This document shows positions 15,653 through 24,089 of a stretch of DNA of 64,000 bases, in pieces. The position numbers were made by a program, and so were the translations under genes. The notes beneath the pieces were generated by a model. It worked only from the letters and a program-made list of their open reading frames with translations, searched no databases and had not been told where the DNA came from. The number at the start of each line of letters is the position of its first letter. Positions within the stretch are counted from its first letter, which is position 1. Origin of the DNA: Serratia sarumanii (GTDB taxonomy: Bacteria; Pseudomonadota; Gammaproteobacteria; Enterobacterales; Enterobacteriaceae); assembly GCF_029962605.1 (NCBI RefSeq), contig NZ_CP124750.1, forward strand, positions 3,100,001 to 3,164,000. The letters run 5' to 3'.

Positions 15653-17038
15653 ATGACGCCTCTGATCCACACTCTGCTCGACGAGATTTGGCAAAGCCTG
15701 GGGCAACGCCCCGCGCCCTGCGACCGGTTAACCGTAAGCGGTACCGGCGCATTGCCTTCGGCTTTTCCCGTCACCGAATTGGCTACCGCCGCCTGGAGCG
15801 CCGCCGGTTTGGCCTGCGCCGAGTTGCTTCGCCGCGAGGCAGCCGATGCGCCGCAGGTCTGGATCGATCAACGCCTGGCCTCGCTCTGGTTCGGCTGGAC
15901 GCTGCGCCCGCTGGGTTGGACGCTGCCTGCCGCCTGGGACGCCCTGGCCGGCGACTACGCGACGGCGGACGGCTGGATACGCCTGCACACCAATGCACCG
16001 CACCATCGGCGGGCGGTGGAACAGGTGCTGGGCCCGGCACCGGACAAAGGCGCGCTGGCGGAACGCGTGCTGGGCTGGAAAAAAAGCGAGCTGGAGGAAG
16101 CGGTGATCGAAGCCGGCGGCTGCGCGGCCCAAATGCGCTCGGCGGCCGCGTGGCGACAACATATTCAGGGCAAGAGCGTGGCGCTCGAACCGCTGATCCA
16201 CGCCTCGCTGCAGCCGGAAGCGCCGCCGCCGGGCTGGACGTTGCCCGTCGCCCGGCCGCTGCACGGCGTGCGAGTGCTGGATCTGACGCGTATTCTCGCC
16301 GGGCCGATCGCCACCCGTTTTCTCGCCGGTTTGGGCGCCGACGTGCTGCGCATCGATCCCTACGGTTGGGATGAGCCCGGCGTCGAGCACGAGGTAATGC
16401 TGGGCAAACGCAGCGCGCGCCTCAACCTGACCAATGCGCACGATCGCCACACGTTTGAACATCTGCTGAGGAACGCAGACGTGATCGTGCACGGCTACCG
16501 TGCCGGTGCGCTGGAGAAGTTGGGCTATGGCGCGGAGGAAAGGCGCGCGCTGGCGCCGGGCCTGATAGACGTCTGCCTGAATGCCTACGGCTGGAGCGGA
16601 CCGTGGCGCACCCGGCGCGGTTTCGACAGCCTGGTGCAGATGAGCTGCGGGCTGGCGGAGGCGGGCATGGTTTGGCGCAGCGCCAGTTTGCCGGTACCGC
16701 TGCCGGTACAGGCGCTGGACCACGCCACCGGCTATTTGATGGCGGCGGCGGTGCTGACCGGTATGGCGCAGCGCCTAAGCCGCGGCACCGGCTACCACGC
16801 GCGGCTGTCGCTGGCGCGCACGGCGCAACTGCTGCTGGCGCATCCCTGTTCGGCAGATTATCGGCCGGAGCCGCTGGCGCCGGCCGGAACCGCCGACGAG
16901 AACCCGGAAACGGAACTGACTTACTGGGGCGCCGCGCAACGCCTGCGCGCCCCGTTAAGCCTGCAGGGTACGGCGCTGCAATGGGCGTTGCCGGCGACCA
17001 CGCTCGGCACCTCACAGCCGGAGTGGCTGCGCCGTTAA
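15653..17038 (+). CDS. CaiB/BaiF-family (class III) CoA transferase
   Basis: The 461-residue protein carries the family III CoA-transferase signature at about residues 202-240: PLHGVRVLDLTRILAGPIATRFLAGLGADVLRIDPYGWDEPG, followed by KRSARLNLTNAHDR and DVIVHGYRAGALEKLGYGAEE. About 200 extra residues precede this domain and resemble a degenerate second CoA-transferase half. It would move CoA between carboxylic acids; the substrates are unknown. AAGGAG precedes the ATG. Its 3' end overlaps the convergent LysR gene by 4 bp. Confidence 0.85.
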   Translation: MTPLIHTLLDEIWQSLGQRPAPCDRLTVSGTGALPSAFPVTELATAAWSAAGLACAELLRREAADAPQVWIDQRLASLWFGWTLRPLGWTLPAAWDALAGDYATADGWIRLHTNAPHHRRAVEQVLGPAPDKGALAERVLGWKKSELEEAVIEAGGCAAQMRSAAAWRQHIQGKSVALEPLIHASLQPEAPPPGWTLPVARPLHGVRVLDLTRILAGPIATRFLAGLGADVLRIDPYGWDEPGVEHEVMLGKRSARLNLTNAHDRHTFEHLLRNADVIVHGYRAGALEKLGYGAEERRALAPGLIDVCLNAYGWSGPWRTRRGFDSLVQMSCGLAEAGMVWRSASLPVPLPVQALDHATGYLMAAAVLTGMAQRLSRGTGYHARLSLARTAQLLLAHPCSADYRPEPLAPAGTADENPETELTYWGAAQRLRAPLSLQGTALQWALPATTLGTSQPEWLRR

Positions 17039-17910
17039 ACCGCCGCCAACTGTTGCTGCAGCCATTGCAGCAAGCGTGTGACCGCCGGCGTCAGCCCGGC
17101 GGTCTGCGGCCACACCAGATAAACGTCGTCCTCGCTCAGGCGACAGGGCGCAGCCAGCGCCACCAGCCGCCCCGCGTCGATCGCATCCTGCACCAGCAGC
17201 TTTTTCGCCAGCGCGATGCCGAACCCCTGCTCCGCGGCGCGAATCAACAACCCGGCATCGTTGAACACCGCCTGTTGCCGCCCGCACAGCGAGCGCCCTT
17301 GCGCATTGAACCAGTCGCGCCACGGGCTGACGTCGTGCTCCAGAAAGGGAACGTCGCCGCCGTTCTCGAATGCCGTTCCCCACTGCCGCGCCATATCCGG
17401 CGAGGCGACCGGCAGCACGTCGCCCGACGCGATGCGCTGCGCCTGCAGCCCCGCCCACTGGCCGCTGCCGATGCGGATCGCCGCATCGAACCCGCGCTGC
17501 GACAGATCCTGCAACGCCAGCGAGGCATCGATATCCAGCGCAATATCGGCGCAGGCTGCATGAAATGCCGGCAACCGCGGCAACAGCCAGTAATGGGCAA
17601 AAGACGGCAGCACGCTGATGCGCAGCGTCTGGCTCGCCGCCAAGCGCCGGGCGCGGGCGACGCCCTGCTGCAGCGCCTGCAGCGCCGGCTCTACCGCCGC
17701 CAGCAACTCTTTCCCGGCGGCATTCAGGCGCACACCACGCCCGCGCCGTTCAAACAGCGGGTAGCCCACCGCCTGCTCCAGCAACTGAATTTGCTGACTG
17801 ACCGCGCCATGCGTCAAATGCACCTGCTGCGCCGTGGCGCGCAAATTCTCCAACCTGGCGGCGATAGCAAAGGTCGGCAAGACATGCAGCGGGAGACGTT
17901 CATTCATCAT
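17035..17910 (-). CDS. LysR-family regulator (GcvA-like)
   Basis: A 291-residue LysR regulator with an N-terminal winged HTH (residues about 8-65: LPTFAIAARLENLRATAQQVHLTHGAVSQQIQLLEQAVGYPLF in part) and a C-terminal periplasmic-binding-like effector domain. GRGVRLNAAGKELL is typical of the GcvA/AmpR-like branch. It is divergent from the PLP decarboxylase gene with about 100 bp between the starts, so it probably controls that gene. Confidence 0.88.
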   Translation of the reverse strand: MMNERLPLHVLPTFAIAARLENLRATAQQVHLTHGAVSQQIQLLEQAVGYPLFERRGRGVRLNAAGKELLAAVEPALQALQQGVARARRLAASQTLRISVLPSFAHYWLLPRLPAFHAACADIALDIDASLALQDLSQRGFDAAIRIGSGQWAGLQAQRIASGDVLPVASPDMARQWGTAFENGGDVPFLEHDVSPWRDWFNAQGRSLCGRQQAVFNDAGLLIRAAEQGFGIALAKKLLVQDAIDAGRLVALAAPCRLSEDDVYLVWPQTAGLTPAVTRLLQWLQQQLAAV

Positions 17911-18011
17911 TGGTTAACCAGGCTAGCCAAAAAGGCTATTTTTCATCGATTTTGGCCCGCAGGCAAATGTTCTATGTTTACCCTATCATCCCTGACGCTT
18001 TCGGAGCCGCC

Positions 18012-19427
18012 ATGCACCCACGTTTACAACAGGATCTTGCACAGTTTCCGCAGATCCTCGACCACACCCGCCAGTTGGCGGAAGATTTTCTGGCCGGGCT
18101 GCAGCAGCGCTCGGTCTGCCCACCGCTCGCGCAACAGCAGCTGCAACCCGGTGACGATCGGCTGGCGGAAAACGGCGAAGGCGCCCTGGCGGCGCTGGAT
18201 GACTTTTGGCAACGTTATCAGGCGGGCATTTCCGCCAGCGCCGGCCCGCGTTATTTTGGCTTCGTCACCGGCGGGGGCACGCCGGCGGCGGTCGCGGCAG
18301 ACTGGCTGGTTAGCGTGACAGACCAAAATAGCCAACTCAGCCATGATACGATCGCCGCGGCGATCGAGCTGGCCGCGGTGACGCAGTTGAAATCCCTGCT
18401 GGGCCTGCCGGAAGCGTTCAGCGGCAGCCTGGTCAGCGGCGCCACCATGGCCAATTTCGCCGGGCTGGCCATTGGCCGGCAGTGGCTGGGGCAACAGCAC
18501 GGCGTGGATATCGCCCAACAGGGCCTGGCGGCGCTCGGCCCCATCCGGGTGCTGGCGGCCAACCCGCATTCCAGCAGCGTGAAGGCGCTCAGCATGCTCG
18601 GCATCGGCCGCGACGCGCTGACGACCGTCGCCAGCCTGCCGGACTCAGAAGCCATGGATATGGCGGTGCTGGAGCGACAGCTCGCCGCCGGCGCAGGCCG
18701 TCCCACGCTGGTGCTGGCCAGCGCCGGCACGGTCAACACCGTCGCTTTCGACGATCTGCCGCGTCTGCTGGCGCTGCGGGAGCGCTACCCGTTCTGGCTG
18801 CATGTCGATGCGGCATTCGGCGGCGTGGCGGCCTGCTCGCCGCTATACGCCCCAAGGCTCGAGGGCTGGCAGCATGCCGATTCCATCACCGTCGATGCGC
18901 ACAAATGGCTGAACGTGCCTTATGACAGCGCGATCCAATTTACCCGCCACCTGGATCTGCAGATGCAGGTATTTCAGAACCATTCGGCTTACCTGGAAGC
19001 GCCGACGCCGCGGCCGGACAACTATCTGCATCTGACGCCGGAAAATTCGCGCCGCTTCCGCGCCCTGCCGCTTTGGCTGACGCTGAAAGCCTATGGCCGC
19101 AGCGGCATACGGGATATCGTCGAGCGCAATGTCCGATTGGCGCAGGCGCTGGGCGCGGCGTTAGCGGCCGACGACGGCTTCCATCTGCTGGCGCCGGTGA
19201 ATTTGAACGTGGTGTGTTTCGCGCTCAGTCACCCGCAGGGCGACAGCGAAGCGGCGCGCGATCGCTTTCTCGATCGCCTTAACCGGCACGGCGTGGTGCG
19301 TTGCACCCCAACGAGCTATCACCATCAGCCGGGGATCCGCGCCGCGCTGGTCAACTGGATGACAGAGGAACAGGACATCAGACTGGCGCTGGACTCGCTG
19401 CGCCATTGCCTGGCGGAAGCGGCCTAA
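18012..19427 (+). CDS. PLP-dependent group II amino-acid decarboxylase
   Basis: A 471-residue fold-type I decarboxylase of the aromatic/glutamate/diaminobutyrate group. The PLP lysine is Lys298 in VDAHKWLNVPYD; WLHVDAAFGG carries the cofactor Asp, and the substrate-side TPENSRRFRALPLWLTLKAYGR is typical of aromatic-L-amino-acid decarboxylases. The start at 18012 fits the family; an upstream extension to 17910 overlaps the divergent regulator. The product would be an amine, but the amino acid cannot be assigned from sequence. Probably controlled by the adjacent LysR protein. Confidence 0.88.
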   Translation: MHPRLQQDLAQFPQILDHTRQLAEDFLAGLQQRSVCPPLAQQQLQPGDDRLAENGEGALAALDDFWQRYQAGISASAGPRYFGFVTGGGTPAAVAADWLVSVTDQNSQLSHDTIAAAIELAAVTQLKSLLGLPEAFSGSLVSGATMANFAGLAIGRQWLGQQHGVDIAQQGLAALGPIRVLAANPHSSSVKALSMLGIGRDALTTVASLPDSEAMDMAVLERQLAAGAGRPTLVLASAGTVNTVAFDDLPRLLALRERYPFWLHVDAAFGGVAACSPLYAPRLEGWQHADSITVDAHKWLNVPYDSAIQFTRHLDLQMQVFQNHSAYLEAPTPRPDNYLHLTPENSRRFRALPLWLTLKAYGRSGIRDIVERNVRLAQALGAALAADDGFHLLAPVNLNVVCFALSHPQGDSEAARDRFLDRLNRHGVVRCTPTSYHHQPGIRAALVNWMTEEQDIRLALDSLRHCLAEAA

Positions 19428-19440
19428 TGCACGCGGCGCA

Positions 19441-20145
19441 TTACTCGCGTCGGAAGGCCTGCAATTGCCGTGCTTGCCGCCCGTCATCGCCGATGTTATC
19501 CGGCGATAGCCAGGCGGCAAACGCCGCGCGCCGCGCCGGCCATTCTCCGTCGACGATCGACAGCCAGTCGGTGTCGCGCGTGCGTCCTTTGACGACGACG
19601 GCCTGGCGGAACGTGCCTTCATAGCGGAAACCCAGGCGCTCGGCGGCCTGGCGTGAAGGCAGATTGAGGCTATCGCATTTCCATTCGCAACGCCGGTAAC
19701 CAAGATCGTCGAACAGGTGCCGCAGCATCAGGAAGATCGCCTCGCTGCCCAGCGCACTGCGCTTCATCAGCGGCGACCAGTTGATGGTGCCCAGTTCGGC
19801 CACGCCGTTGGCGGGATCGATGCGCAAAAAAGCGCAGGTTCCTACCGCACGCCCGTTCGCCCGATCGATCACCACCATCGTGTTTCTGTCTGCGCTGGAC
19901 GCCTGCGCCTGGAGATAACGTTGGAAATCTGCGCGCGACTGCGGGCGTTCCCAAAACAGATAGGTCCAGTCGCGATCGTCCTCGGCGGTTTGATAAGCCT
20001 GATAAAGCGCATCCCCCCAGCGCTCGAGGTTAAGCGGTTCCAGGCGGCAAAACCGCCCTTGCAGTGGCGTGTGGCCGGGCATGCCTGCCGGCTGCCAATG
20101 AGGGAGGGCTTCACCTATCGGCTGCCCATACTGATTCCGTCTCAC
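19441..20145 (-). CDS. GNAT N-acetyltransferase (RimJ/RimL type)
   Basis: A 234-residue acetyltransferase of the Acetyltransf_3 group: LQGRFCRLEPLNLERWGDALYQAY at the start, then GTCAFLRIDPANGVAELGTINWSP, and the acetyl-CoA-binding SALGSEAIFLMLRHLFDDLGYRRCEWKCDSLN. The latter part, NLPSRQAAERLGFRYEGTFRQAVVVKGR, is typical of RimJ/RimL-like enzymes, which acetylate amines, amino acids or protein N-termini. The target is not identifiable. It is convergent with the decarboxylase gene, with a 13-bp gap. Confidence 0.88.
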   Translation of the reverse strand: MRRNQYGQPIGEALPHWQPAGMPGHTPLQGRFCRLEPLNLERWGDALYQAYQTAEDDRDWTYLFWERPQSRADFQRYLQAQASSADRNTMVVIDRANGRAVGTCAFLRIDPANGVAELGTINWSPLMKRSALGSEAIFLMLRHLFDDLGYRRCEWKCDSLNLPSRQAAERLGFRYEGTFRQAVVVKGRTRDTDWLSIVDGEWPARRAAFAAWLSPDNIGDDGRQARQLQAFRRE

Positions 20146-20269
20146 CGCGGCATCCTGTTTTTTGAAAGGTGGAGAGGCAAGTTAAAACCAACGCGGGCCA
20201 GAGACAACTCCGACCTGCCATTCCTCCCCGGGGATCGGGCAGCAGGATGATAGTTTAGAAAAATCACTC

Positions 20270-20344
20270 AATCACCGTTAAACATTCACGAAAACTATTT
20301 CATGTGAAATAAATATCCAGATAACTCATTGTAAAACGGTGATT
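20270..20344. repeat. Nested inverted repeats in the AT-rich region before rcsA
   Basis: AATCACCGTT (20270-20279) and AACGGTGATT (20335-20344) form a perfect 10-bp inverted pair. Inside, nearly concentric, is TATTTCA-TG-TGAAATA (20296-20311). The whole 20146-20878 gap is strongly AT-rich and otherwise carries only doubtful small ORFs; it is the kind of DNA bound by H-NS, which is known to silence rcsA in E. coli. Confidence 0.5.
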
Positions 20345-20599
20345 TATAGCAACAATTAAGCTACACATTCCAGCCAGAATGTTAACTTCTGTTTGTTGTT
20401 ATGATAAAAAAAGGCGCGCTTATCATTTGCGCGAAAAGCAAAAAACACCGCAAGGTAATGATTTTTATATGTAAAAACCAAAAGCACTCAGTGCGAGTGT
20501 TTTTTCACCGCTCAAGAAACACGCTAAAAGACCTCAAAAAAACGACACATGAATTTTTTTTAAGACTTTTCCTAGCAAACTAAAATTTTGTTTCGTGAC

Positions 20600-20704
20600 A
20601 TGATGAACAGATTCACGGCAAGCAATGCAGACAGGCTCAGGCGCCAAGCGCAAATCAGGCTCAACATGCCGAAGCTGGACGAACAGCAGATCGCCCTGAC
20701 TTAA
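20600..20704 (+). CDS. Possible 34-residue ORF upstream of rcsA
   Basis: ATG ATG opens a 34-codon frame (MMNRFTASNADRLRRQAQIR...) whose GC content is much higher than that of the DNA around it. There is no Shine-Dalgarno. It may be a leader or a remnant; evidence for translation is weak. Confidence 0.25.
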   Translation: MMNRFTASNADRLRRQAQIRLNMPKLDEQQIALT

Positions 20705-20878
20705 GCCAAACTTATAGATTCATGCAATTAATAAGTTTAGTATGAAAATATCATTGAGTGACGTCGTGTTTATTGATAGAACACTCGCTACACTGAATTA
20801 TTGCTCCATTTTGCCTTTCGGCTTTTTAGGCTTTTTCTCATATTACCGCAGTAAAACGGATTTAAGTGGGGGTGCGAT

Positions 20879-21508
20879 ATGCCAACGATCATCATGGATT
20901 CATGTAGCTATACCAGATTGGGATTAACCGACTATCTGACTTCGCATGGCGTGAAGAAACGCCATATTAATGCCATCGAGGACATTGACAGCCTGCACGA
21001 AAAATGCAGCAAGTTGAATCCCAGCCTGGTGTTTATTAACGAGGACTGCTTCATCCACGAAGCGAACGCCACCGAGCGAATAAAACGGGTGATTTCACTG
21101 CACCCGGATACGTTATTCTTCATCTTCATGGCCATTACCAACGTACATTTCGACGATTATTTATATGTTCGCAAGAACGTCATCATATCGTCAAAATCCA
21201 TCAAACCAGAGACTATGAATCAGCTACTTAGTCACTATCTCGAGAGAACGTCCCTACGGGCGGAGAAATCCTCTCTGGATCAAACGCCGGTAACGCTGAG
21301 CCAGACCGAATCGAACATGTTACGCATGTGGATGTCCGGTCAAGGCACCATCCAGATATCAGACCAGATGCAAATAAAGGCCAAAACGGTCTCTTCCCAC
21401 AAAGGAAACATCAAGCGGAAAATAAAGACGCACAACAAGCAGATCATTTACCACGTTGTTCGTCTGACCGATACCTTGACCAGTGGAATATTTGTCAATA
21501 GCCGTTAA
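20879..21508 (+). CDS. rcsA: RcsA, auxiliary activator of capsule synthesis
   Basis: RcsA pairs with the response regulator RcsB to activate capsule (colanic-acid-type) genes and repress flagella; in E. coli it is unstable and degraded by Lon. The 209-residue protein is near-identical in motif layout to E. coli RcsA: N-terminal [18 protein letters not shown], central FINEDCFIH and [16 protein letters not shown], and a C-terminal LuxR-type HTH ([20 protein letters not shown], then [22 protein letters not shown]). GGGGG lies about 8 nt before the ATG. The long AT-rich upstream region suggests H-NS control. dsrB lies downstream as in E. coli. Confidence 0.97.
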   Translation: MPTIIMDSCSYTRLGLTDYLTSHGVKKRHINAIEDIDSLHEKCSKLNPSLVFINEDCFIHEANATERIKRVISLHPDTLFFIFMAITNVHFDDYLYVRKNVIISSKSIKPETMNQLLSHYLERTSLRAEKSSLDQTPVTLSQTESNMLRMWMSGQGTIQISDQMQIKAKTVSSHKGNIKRKIKTHNKQIIYHVVRLTDTLTSGIFVNSR

Positions 21509-21539
21509 ACCACAGAGAAGGCCCCCACTCTGTTTTGCC

Positions 21540-21648
21540 AGCCGTTAAATACCCGGTGATAATGTCATCTGGATATCAGATGCTGGCGCCCTTAAAAGAA
21601 TACCTGCTGCGTTATCCCCCGCTAGCGCAACGGGTATTTTTTTGTCAT
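21540..21648 (+). terminator. rcsA 3' region with stem-loop and T-run terminator
   Basis: After rcsA come a CATCTG-GATAT-CAGATG hairpin and then AATACC...GGTATT pairing that ends in seven T residues (about 21638-21646). The end is a good Rho-independent terminator for rcsA. The hairpin ahead of it could be part of a 3'-UTR-derived RNA. Confidence 0.6.
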
Positions 21649-21726
21649 CGATAAAAAGAATCTTACCGCTATGAAATAATCTCAAAACGGACAATTTCAT
21701 TAGCAAATTAATGAGATTAGCCGAAG

Positions 21727-21927
21727 TTACTGCCCATGCTCGCGACAGGGCTCCACAAACGTGCCGTCACGGCTGTCGATTTCATTAAAAAACCATACGC
21801 CCGCCGGGTAGTCGTCAAGAGAAACCAGATACATGGTGCCTTCGTTGAACACCTCTACGGCCAAAATGATGCCTTCACGCCGCGGGCCGCCGTCTGTTTT
21901 TACCGTCACTCGATCGTTAACCTGCAT
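21727..21927 (-). CDS. dsrB: DsrB small protein
   Basis: A 66-residue protein clearly matching E. coli Dsr[21 protein letters not shown], then [23 protein letters not shown]. It looks like a small SH3-like beta-barrel. The function is not established. The start at 21927 (MQVNDRV) has GGGGA upstream and matches E. coli; an in-frame ATG four codons earlier is less likely. It converges with rcsA, the same neighbourhood as in E. coli. Confidence 0.92.
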   Translation of the reverse strand: MQVNDRVTVKTDGGPRREGIILAVEVFNEGTMYLVSLDDYPAGVWFFNEIDSRDGTFVEPCREHGQ

Positions 21928-22150
21928 ACCATTCCCCATTATTTGCGATTGCCGTCAGTGTATTACAAAACCGAGGGCGATGGACACCGCCCTAGCCCTG
22001 CCAGCCTCTGCTATCAGCGTAGCAGCCGCCTGGATTTTCACTTTCTTAACGGTTTGGCCGCAGAATCTTAAGCCGGTCTCGCGTAGCCTGTCTTCAGGCG
22101 TTTCCCCCCCAGAGAAGCGCTCGCAAATGAAGAAGTAACAAGGAACTTTT

Positions 22151-22176
22151 GCCCGCAGACTTGCGGGCTTTTTTTT
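22151..22176 (+). terminator. Strong intrinsic terminator with no known gene in front of it
   Basis: GCCCGCA-GACT-TGCGGGC followed by eight T residues on the + strand. The nearest + strand gene (rcsA) already has its own terminator 500 bp upstream, and dsrB is on the other strand. It therefore suggests a small RNA transcribed rightward in the 21940-22176 gap. That gap holds no convincing ORF. Confidence 0.65.
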
Positions 22177-22199
22177 GCGCGCTGCCAAATGGCAGGCAT

Positions 22200-22227
22200 A
22201 AAAAAACCCGCCGCGGCGGGTTTTTTT
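22200..22227. terminator. Bidirectional terminator of the csp gene
   Basis: CCCGCCGCGGCGGG, a perfect 14-bp palindrome, is flanked by seven A residues on the left and seven T residues on the right. It terminates the leftward csp gene and could also stop transcription from the left. Confidence 0.85.
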
Positions 22228-22247
22228 CAATCAGCGCCAGGCGCCAA

Positions 22248-22460
22248 TTAGATAGCGGTAACGTTGGCCGCAGATGGACCTTTCGCACCGTTCTCGATAG
22301 AGAACTGTACGTTCTGGCCTTCAGCCAGGGTCTTGAAACCTTGATCCTGGATAGCAGAGAAGTGTACGAATACGTCTTTGCTGCCGTCTGCTGGGGTGAT
22401 GAAACCAAAACCTTTAGCTTCGTTGAACCACTTCACTTGACCTTTGATCATGTTAGACAT
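22248..22460 (-). CDS. Cold-shock-domain RNA chaperone (CspE/CspC-like)
   Basis: A 70-residue single cold-shock domain with RNP1 KGFGFI and RNP2 VFVHF; it binds single-stranded RNA and melts secondary structure, acting as an antiterminator. The sequence ([45 protein letters not shown] in part) is closest to CspE/CspC. AAGGA lies 8 nt before the ATG. A cspA-like cold box 161 nt upstream indicates a long 5' leader, more like the cold-induced cspA group than constitutive cspC/cspE. It ends at a strong terminator. Confidence 0.94.
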   Translation of the reverse strand: MSNMIKGQVKWFNEAKGFGFITPADGSKDVFVHFSAIQDQGFKTLAEGQNVQFSIENGAKGPSAANVTAI

Positions 22461-22620
22461 GTCTAATTTCCTTCAATAATAAATGTAAGCCGCCATGGGC
22501 GAGGTAGCCGGTCATCAGTTACTTATGGAGGCACTGGAAAGGAAATTCGTCAGAGAAGGGCTATCCGGGATAACGCTTTAAATTTGAACTACTTTACTCA
22601 AAATGTCGTGCATAAATAGG

Positions 22621-22631
22621 TCTGTACCACA
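22621..22631 (-). promoter_or_regulatory. Cold-box-like element at the 5' end of the csp leader
   Basis: On the minus strand TGTGGTACAGA matches 9 of 11 bases of the cspA cold box (TGACGTACAGA). It starts about 161-171 nt before the start codon, close to the E. coli cspA leader length (about 160 nt), where the box sits at the very 5' end. A TTGCTA/TTAATG pair with about 18-bp spacing lies just upstream and could be the promoter. Confidence 0.55.
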
Positions 22632-22837
22632 GGCCGACATCATTAACTCATGAGCGAGCGGCAATAGCAACCTTTTTCGCCGTGACGGGACGCTAATCTC
22701 GGCTAAACGCGCAGGATTTGACCCTGTCTACCGTTCGAGGCGCCGAATGGCTCACCCGTAACGCCCAAGGCAAATGATAGTAATTCTCGTTCTGCTGTTT
22801 TATAGTTGCCTGACGAAATCATTCAGGGAGAGTCACT

Positions 22838-23215
22838 ATGCCGAGATGGCTCACATTACCGGCCGCCAGCGTTACCGCCCTGCTGGCCTTTGCCGCTTGC
22901 AGCGCCCCGCTGGGCGCGCTGGAGCTGAATTATCAGCCCCCAGAGCCCAGCGTTTCCCCGCCCCCAAAACCGGTGGCTCCGCCGGGGCCGCCCCCCAAGG
23001 CGGCGAAACCGCCGATTACCTGGGCAGAGGCACGCGACAAGAACGGTTTTCGCGTCGATATCGAATGCGATCATCCAGGCTGCAGCAAGCCGCGCGCCAA
23101 ACCTTATCCCGCCTATGAAGGCCCGGTGAAGAAAACCGATCGCCGCCGCCAATCCGATCCTTACTCCACCAATCAGGATCCCGATTACAACATTCAGTTG
23201 GGCTATGAGTGGTAG
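22838..23215 (+). CDS. Proline-rich exported protein, possible lipoprotein
   Basis: The 125-residue product has an N-terminal hydrophobic export signal (PRWLTLPAASVTALLAFAAC) in which Cys20 or so follows Phe-Ala-Ala, a loose lipobox. A proline-rich linker (PPEPSVSPPPKPVAPPGPPP) follows, then a charged C-terminal part ending QDPDYNIQLGYEW; two further cysteines sit in CDHPGC. It is probably periplasmic or outer-membrane associated. GGGAG precedes the ATG. I do not recognise the family. Confidence 0.65.
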   Translation: MPRWLTLPAASVTALLAFAACSAPLGALELNYQPPEPSVSPPPKPVAPPGPPPKAAKPPITWAEARDKNGFRVDIECDHPGCSKPRAKPYPAYEGPVKKTDRRRQSDPYSTNQDPDYNIQLGYEW

Positions 23216-23285
23216 CGGCGCTTTCGGAGTAATACCTATATCAGCCTCCTTTTCCGCTGCATAGAATAGCGTCAGTTCACCACTC

Positions 23286-23354
23286 CTCCTGGTGTTGAAC
23301 ACAACAAGCTGTGTTGCAAATCTTTATGCGCCTCCCTATAGGCGCTTTTTTTTT
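23286..23354 (+). ncRNA. Candidate small RNA ending in a strong terminator
   Basis: The 248-bp gap after the proline-rich gene contains AACACA-ACAAGC-TGTGTT, then GCGCCT-CCCTAT-AGGCGC followed by nine T residues (23346-23354). Two stem-loops plus a clean intrinsic terminator about 140 bp after a stop codon could be a long 3' UTR or an independent sRNA. A TAGAAT hexamer near 23264 could be a -10, but no good -35 was found. Confidence 0.35.
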
Positions 23355-23463
23355 TGGTCCCTCCCTCAACGCGTCTTCCGATTACAGATTGCTCTCATTG
23401 CCCCACAAAGTGATGAATGTCACAAATACGCCTCCTTGCCATTCTTATTCGGAGGTAACGTTC

Positions 23464-23580
23464 ATGGCCACAGGATCCCTTGCCCTCCTGGCCGTCTTGG
23501 CCGGCATTGCGGGCTTCGCCCTCTATAAATATTTAAAATCTCAGAAAAAAAGCACACTCATCCGCCCGTACGATCGGTAA
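23464..23580 (+). CDS. 38-residue single-pass membrane protein
   Basis: MATGSLALLAVLAGIAGFAL is one transmembrane helix, followed by a basic tail (YKYLKSQKKSTLIRPYDR), so an N-out/C-in orientation is likely. GGAGGTAAC lies 4 nt before the ATG, an excellent ribosome site. A very strong hairpin follows the stop. No family was recognised. Small proteins of this kind often modify larger membrane complexes. Confidence 0.65.
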   Translation: MATGSLALLAVLAGIAGFALYKYLKSQKKSTLIRPYDR

Positions 23581-23598
23581 CCGACAACGCGCTTTCAC

Positions 23599-23635
23599 CG
23601 CGAAGGCGCGGCACAACGCACGCCGCGCCTTCGCG
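23599..23635. terminator. Perfect 14-bp hairpin after the 38-residue gene
   Basis: CGCGAAGGCGCGGC and its exact complement, with a 9-nt loop, start 19 bp after the stop codon. There is no T-run. It may protect the mRNA 3' end or belong to a REP-like family. Confidence 0.6.
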
Positions 23636-23726
23636 GGCTGTCATGCTTTCATCACAAAATTGTCACACTATGGCCATATGATAATTCGCGTTTATCCGCT
23701 CTGGCTTAACACCAAGGATTTCGCCC

Positions 23727-23936
23727 ATGACCATAATTAAAGCTGCAAACCATCAGGAAGCAGAAAAACTCATCCGCGCCGGCACTGCCAAGAAAATCGA
23801 ACTGGCCTACGATATCGGCAGCGACGACTTCTTCCAGCTTGCCAGCCTGTGGTGCGATAAAGGCGCCAAGATCTCCAAAGGAAAAGACCACTTCATCGTC
23901 TCGTTGAAAGGGTTCCGCATCCCGCCTAACGATTGA
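23727..23936 (+). CDS. Small protein of unknown function
   Basis: The 69-residue cytoplasmic protein (TIIKAANHQEAEKLIRAG...) has mixed alpha/beta character with one cysteine (SLWCDKGAK) and a C-terminal HFIVSLKGFRIPPND. There is no signal or membrane segment. The start is 4 codons before conserved-looking sequence and AAGGA lies 12-16 nt upstream. It sits alone between a hairpin and the quinone reductase gene. The family is not recognised. Confidence 0.6.
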   Translation: MTIIKAANHQEAEKLIRAGTAKKIELAYDIGSDDFFQLASLWCDKGAKISKGKDHFIVSLKGFRIPPND

Positions 23937-24089
23937 TACCCTGCCGCCCATCGCGGCGGCTTCGCCCCTTCCTCGCAAAACCGCTCTATTCGACCACGCG
24001 CGCCTCATTCGATTTCGCTAAGCTAACAGCAGACTTTATTGCGGACGTTTTGCCTGATCGCCACGTCCGCCACGATGAGGAGAGTAACC

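Noticed and set aside
20401..20583. 60-residue Lys-rich ORF in the rcsA upstream gap
   Set aside because: AT-rich DNA gives Lys-rich frames by chance; there is no Shine-Dalgarno and no motif.
20742..20927. 61-residue ORF overlapping the rcsA start
   Set aside because: No ribosome site; it overlaps the proven rcsA frame and its C-terminal part is just rcsA read in another frame.
21955..22230. Leftward 91-residue ORF between csp and dsrB
   Set aside because: It reads through two intrinsic terminators and the start region has no Shine-Dalgarno; an older coding remnant cannot be fully excluded for the VKKVKIQAAATLIAEAGR part.
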